This document shows, in pieces, positions 6,429 to 6,725 of a stretch of DNA of 6,725 bases. The notes below the pieces were generated by a model. The model saw only the letters and a list, made by a program, of their open reading frames with translations, did no database searches and was not told the origin of the DNA. The first letter of the stretch is position 1. Every line of letters starts with the position of its first letter. Origin of the DNA: CAVURW01 sp963743595 (lineage in GTDB: Bacteria > Verrucomicrobiota > Verrucomicrobiia > Methylacidiphilales > UBA1321); NCBI GenBank assembly GCA_963743595.1, contig CAVURW010000137.1, positions 1-6,725 on the forward strand, written 5' to 3'. Position numbers and translations under genes: made by a program.

Positions 6429-6725
6429 TTATTTTTTAGCGAGAGCGACCCGAGCTGCATCGAGTGTGGGATAAGAAGGGATTATCGATTTAAACCCAGC
6501 GATTTCATAGATTTCGCGAATCTGATCCTTCATTTCAGTGATCAAAAGCTTTCCAGATTTGGCTCGACACTTTTTTGCGATATCAAGAAGGGAGCGCAGA
6601 CCTGCACTACTTACATACTCCAGAGAACTGAAATCTAGGATCATCGTATTGGCGGACGCAATCAACCCGGCGAGCGTTGTCTGAACCGTATTAGATGTTG
6701 TGCTATCCAGACGACCAATCAACGA
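6429..6725 (-). CDS. Third STAS-domain anti-sigma factor antagonist-like protein, 5' partial
   Basis: This gene reads leftwards from the window edge to a TAA at 6431-6429, giving 98 visible residues. The first visible residues are SLIGRLDSTTSN, the first strand and GRLD turn that normally follow about 12-20 N-terminal residues, so only a short piece lies outside the window. A TTG at 6722 is in frame but falls inside this strand and is unlikely to be the start. The signature loop SLEYVSSAGLRSLL carries a Ser at visible residue 40 in the phosphoacceptor position. It converges on the kinase gene, with one base between the two stop codons, so it has its own promoter beyond the right edge. It is a plausible third substrate or binding partner of the kinase, or part of a separate signalling gene set beginning there. 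Confidence 0.9.
   Translation of the reverse strand, partial: SLIGRLDSTTSNTVQTTLAGLIASANTMILDFSSLEYVSSAGLRSLLDIAKKCRAKSGKLLITEMKDQIREIYEIAGFKSIIPSYPTLDAARVALAKK

Noticed and set aside
6421..6435. Terminator between the kinase and the convergent STAS gene
   Set aside because: The stop codons are one base apart and the short T-run at 6432-6436 belongs to the Lys codons of the - strand gene. No stem was found with it.
6720..6722. TTG at 6722 as the start of the third STAS gene
   Set aside because: It falls within the first conserved beta strand. Family members have residues before it, so the true start is probably outside the window.

Overview
This window is a compact bacterial gene cluster with eight genes on the + strand and one partial gene on the - strand. 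It has no introns, no RNA genes, no mobile elements, and intergenic gaps of 1 to 33 bases. No predicted protein shows a signal peptide or membrane segment, so all appear cytoplasmic. Sampled lines suggest moderate GC, roughly 55% in the centre and nearer 45% in the last fifth. The lineage cannot be fixed from sequence alone. A cyanobacterium or another Gram-negative group that carries the same cluster is plausible.

Layout: (a) 1-1290 holds three small proteins: a SnoaL/NTF2-like protein cut by the left edge, a DJ-1/PfpI-family protein with an intact Cys-His nucleophile elbow, and a VOC-superfamily (glyoxalase/dioxygenase fold) protein. (b) 1322-5604 holds an AGE-family (N-acylglucosamine 2-epimerase-like) protein with an N-terminal beta-rich extension, a single-domain STAS protein, and a GlgX/TreX-type glycogen debranching enzyme. 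(c) 5630-6427 holds a second STAS protein and a small RsbW/SpoIIAB-type HATPase serine kinase. (d) 6429-6725, on the opposite strand and one base from the kinase stop codon, is a third STAS protein cut by the right edge.

The order AGE, STAS, GlgX, STAS, kinase matches, from memory, the icfG cluster of Synechocystis sp. PCC 6803 (slr1855, slr1856, slr1857, slr1859, slr1861). There a PP2C phosphatase (IcfG, slr1860) lies between the second STAS gene and the kinase. The upstream SnoaL-like and DJ-1-like genes may also correspond to members of that cluster. Here the phosphatase gene is absent from its expected place, and a third, convergent STAS gene sits beside the kinase. The inferred logic is a partner-switching module: the kinase phosphorylates STAS proteins on a conserved Ser, and a phosphatase encoded elsewhere reverses this. 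The module is genetically tied to glycogen breakdown and a sugar-active enzyme, suggesting control of carbon storage or a response to carbon status. The core is therefore probably a variant of a known system; the variation is the part worth attention.
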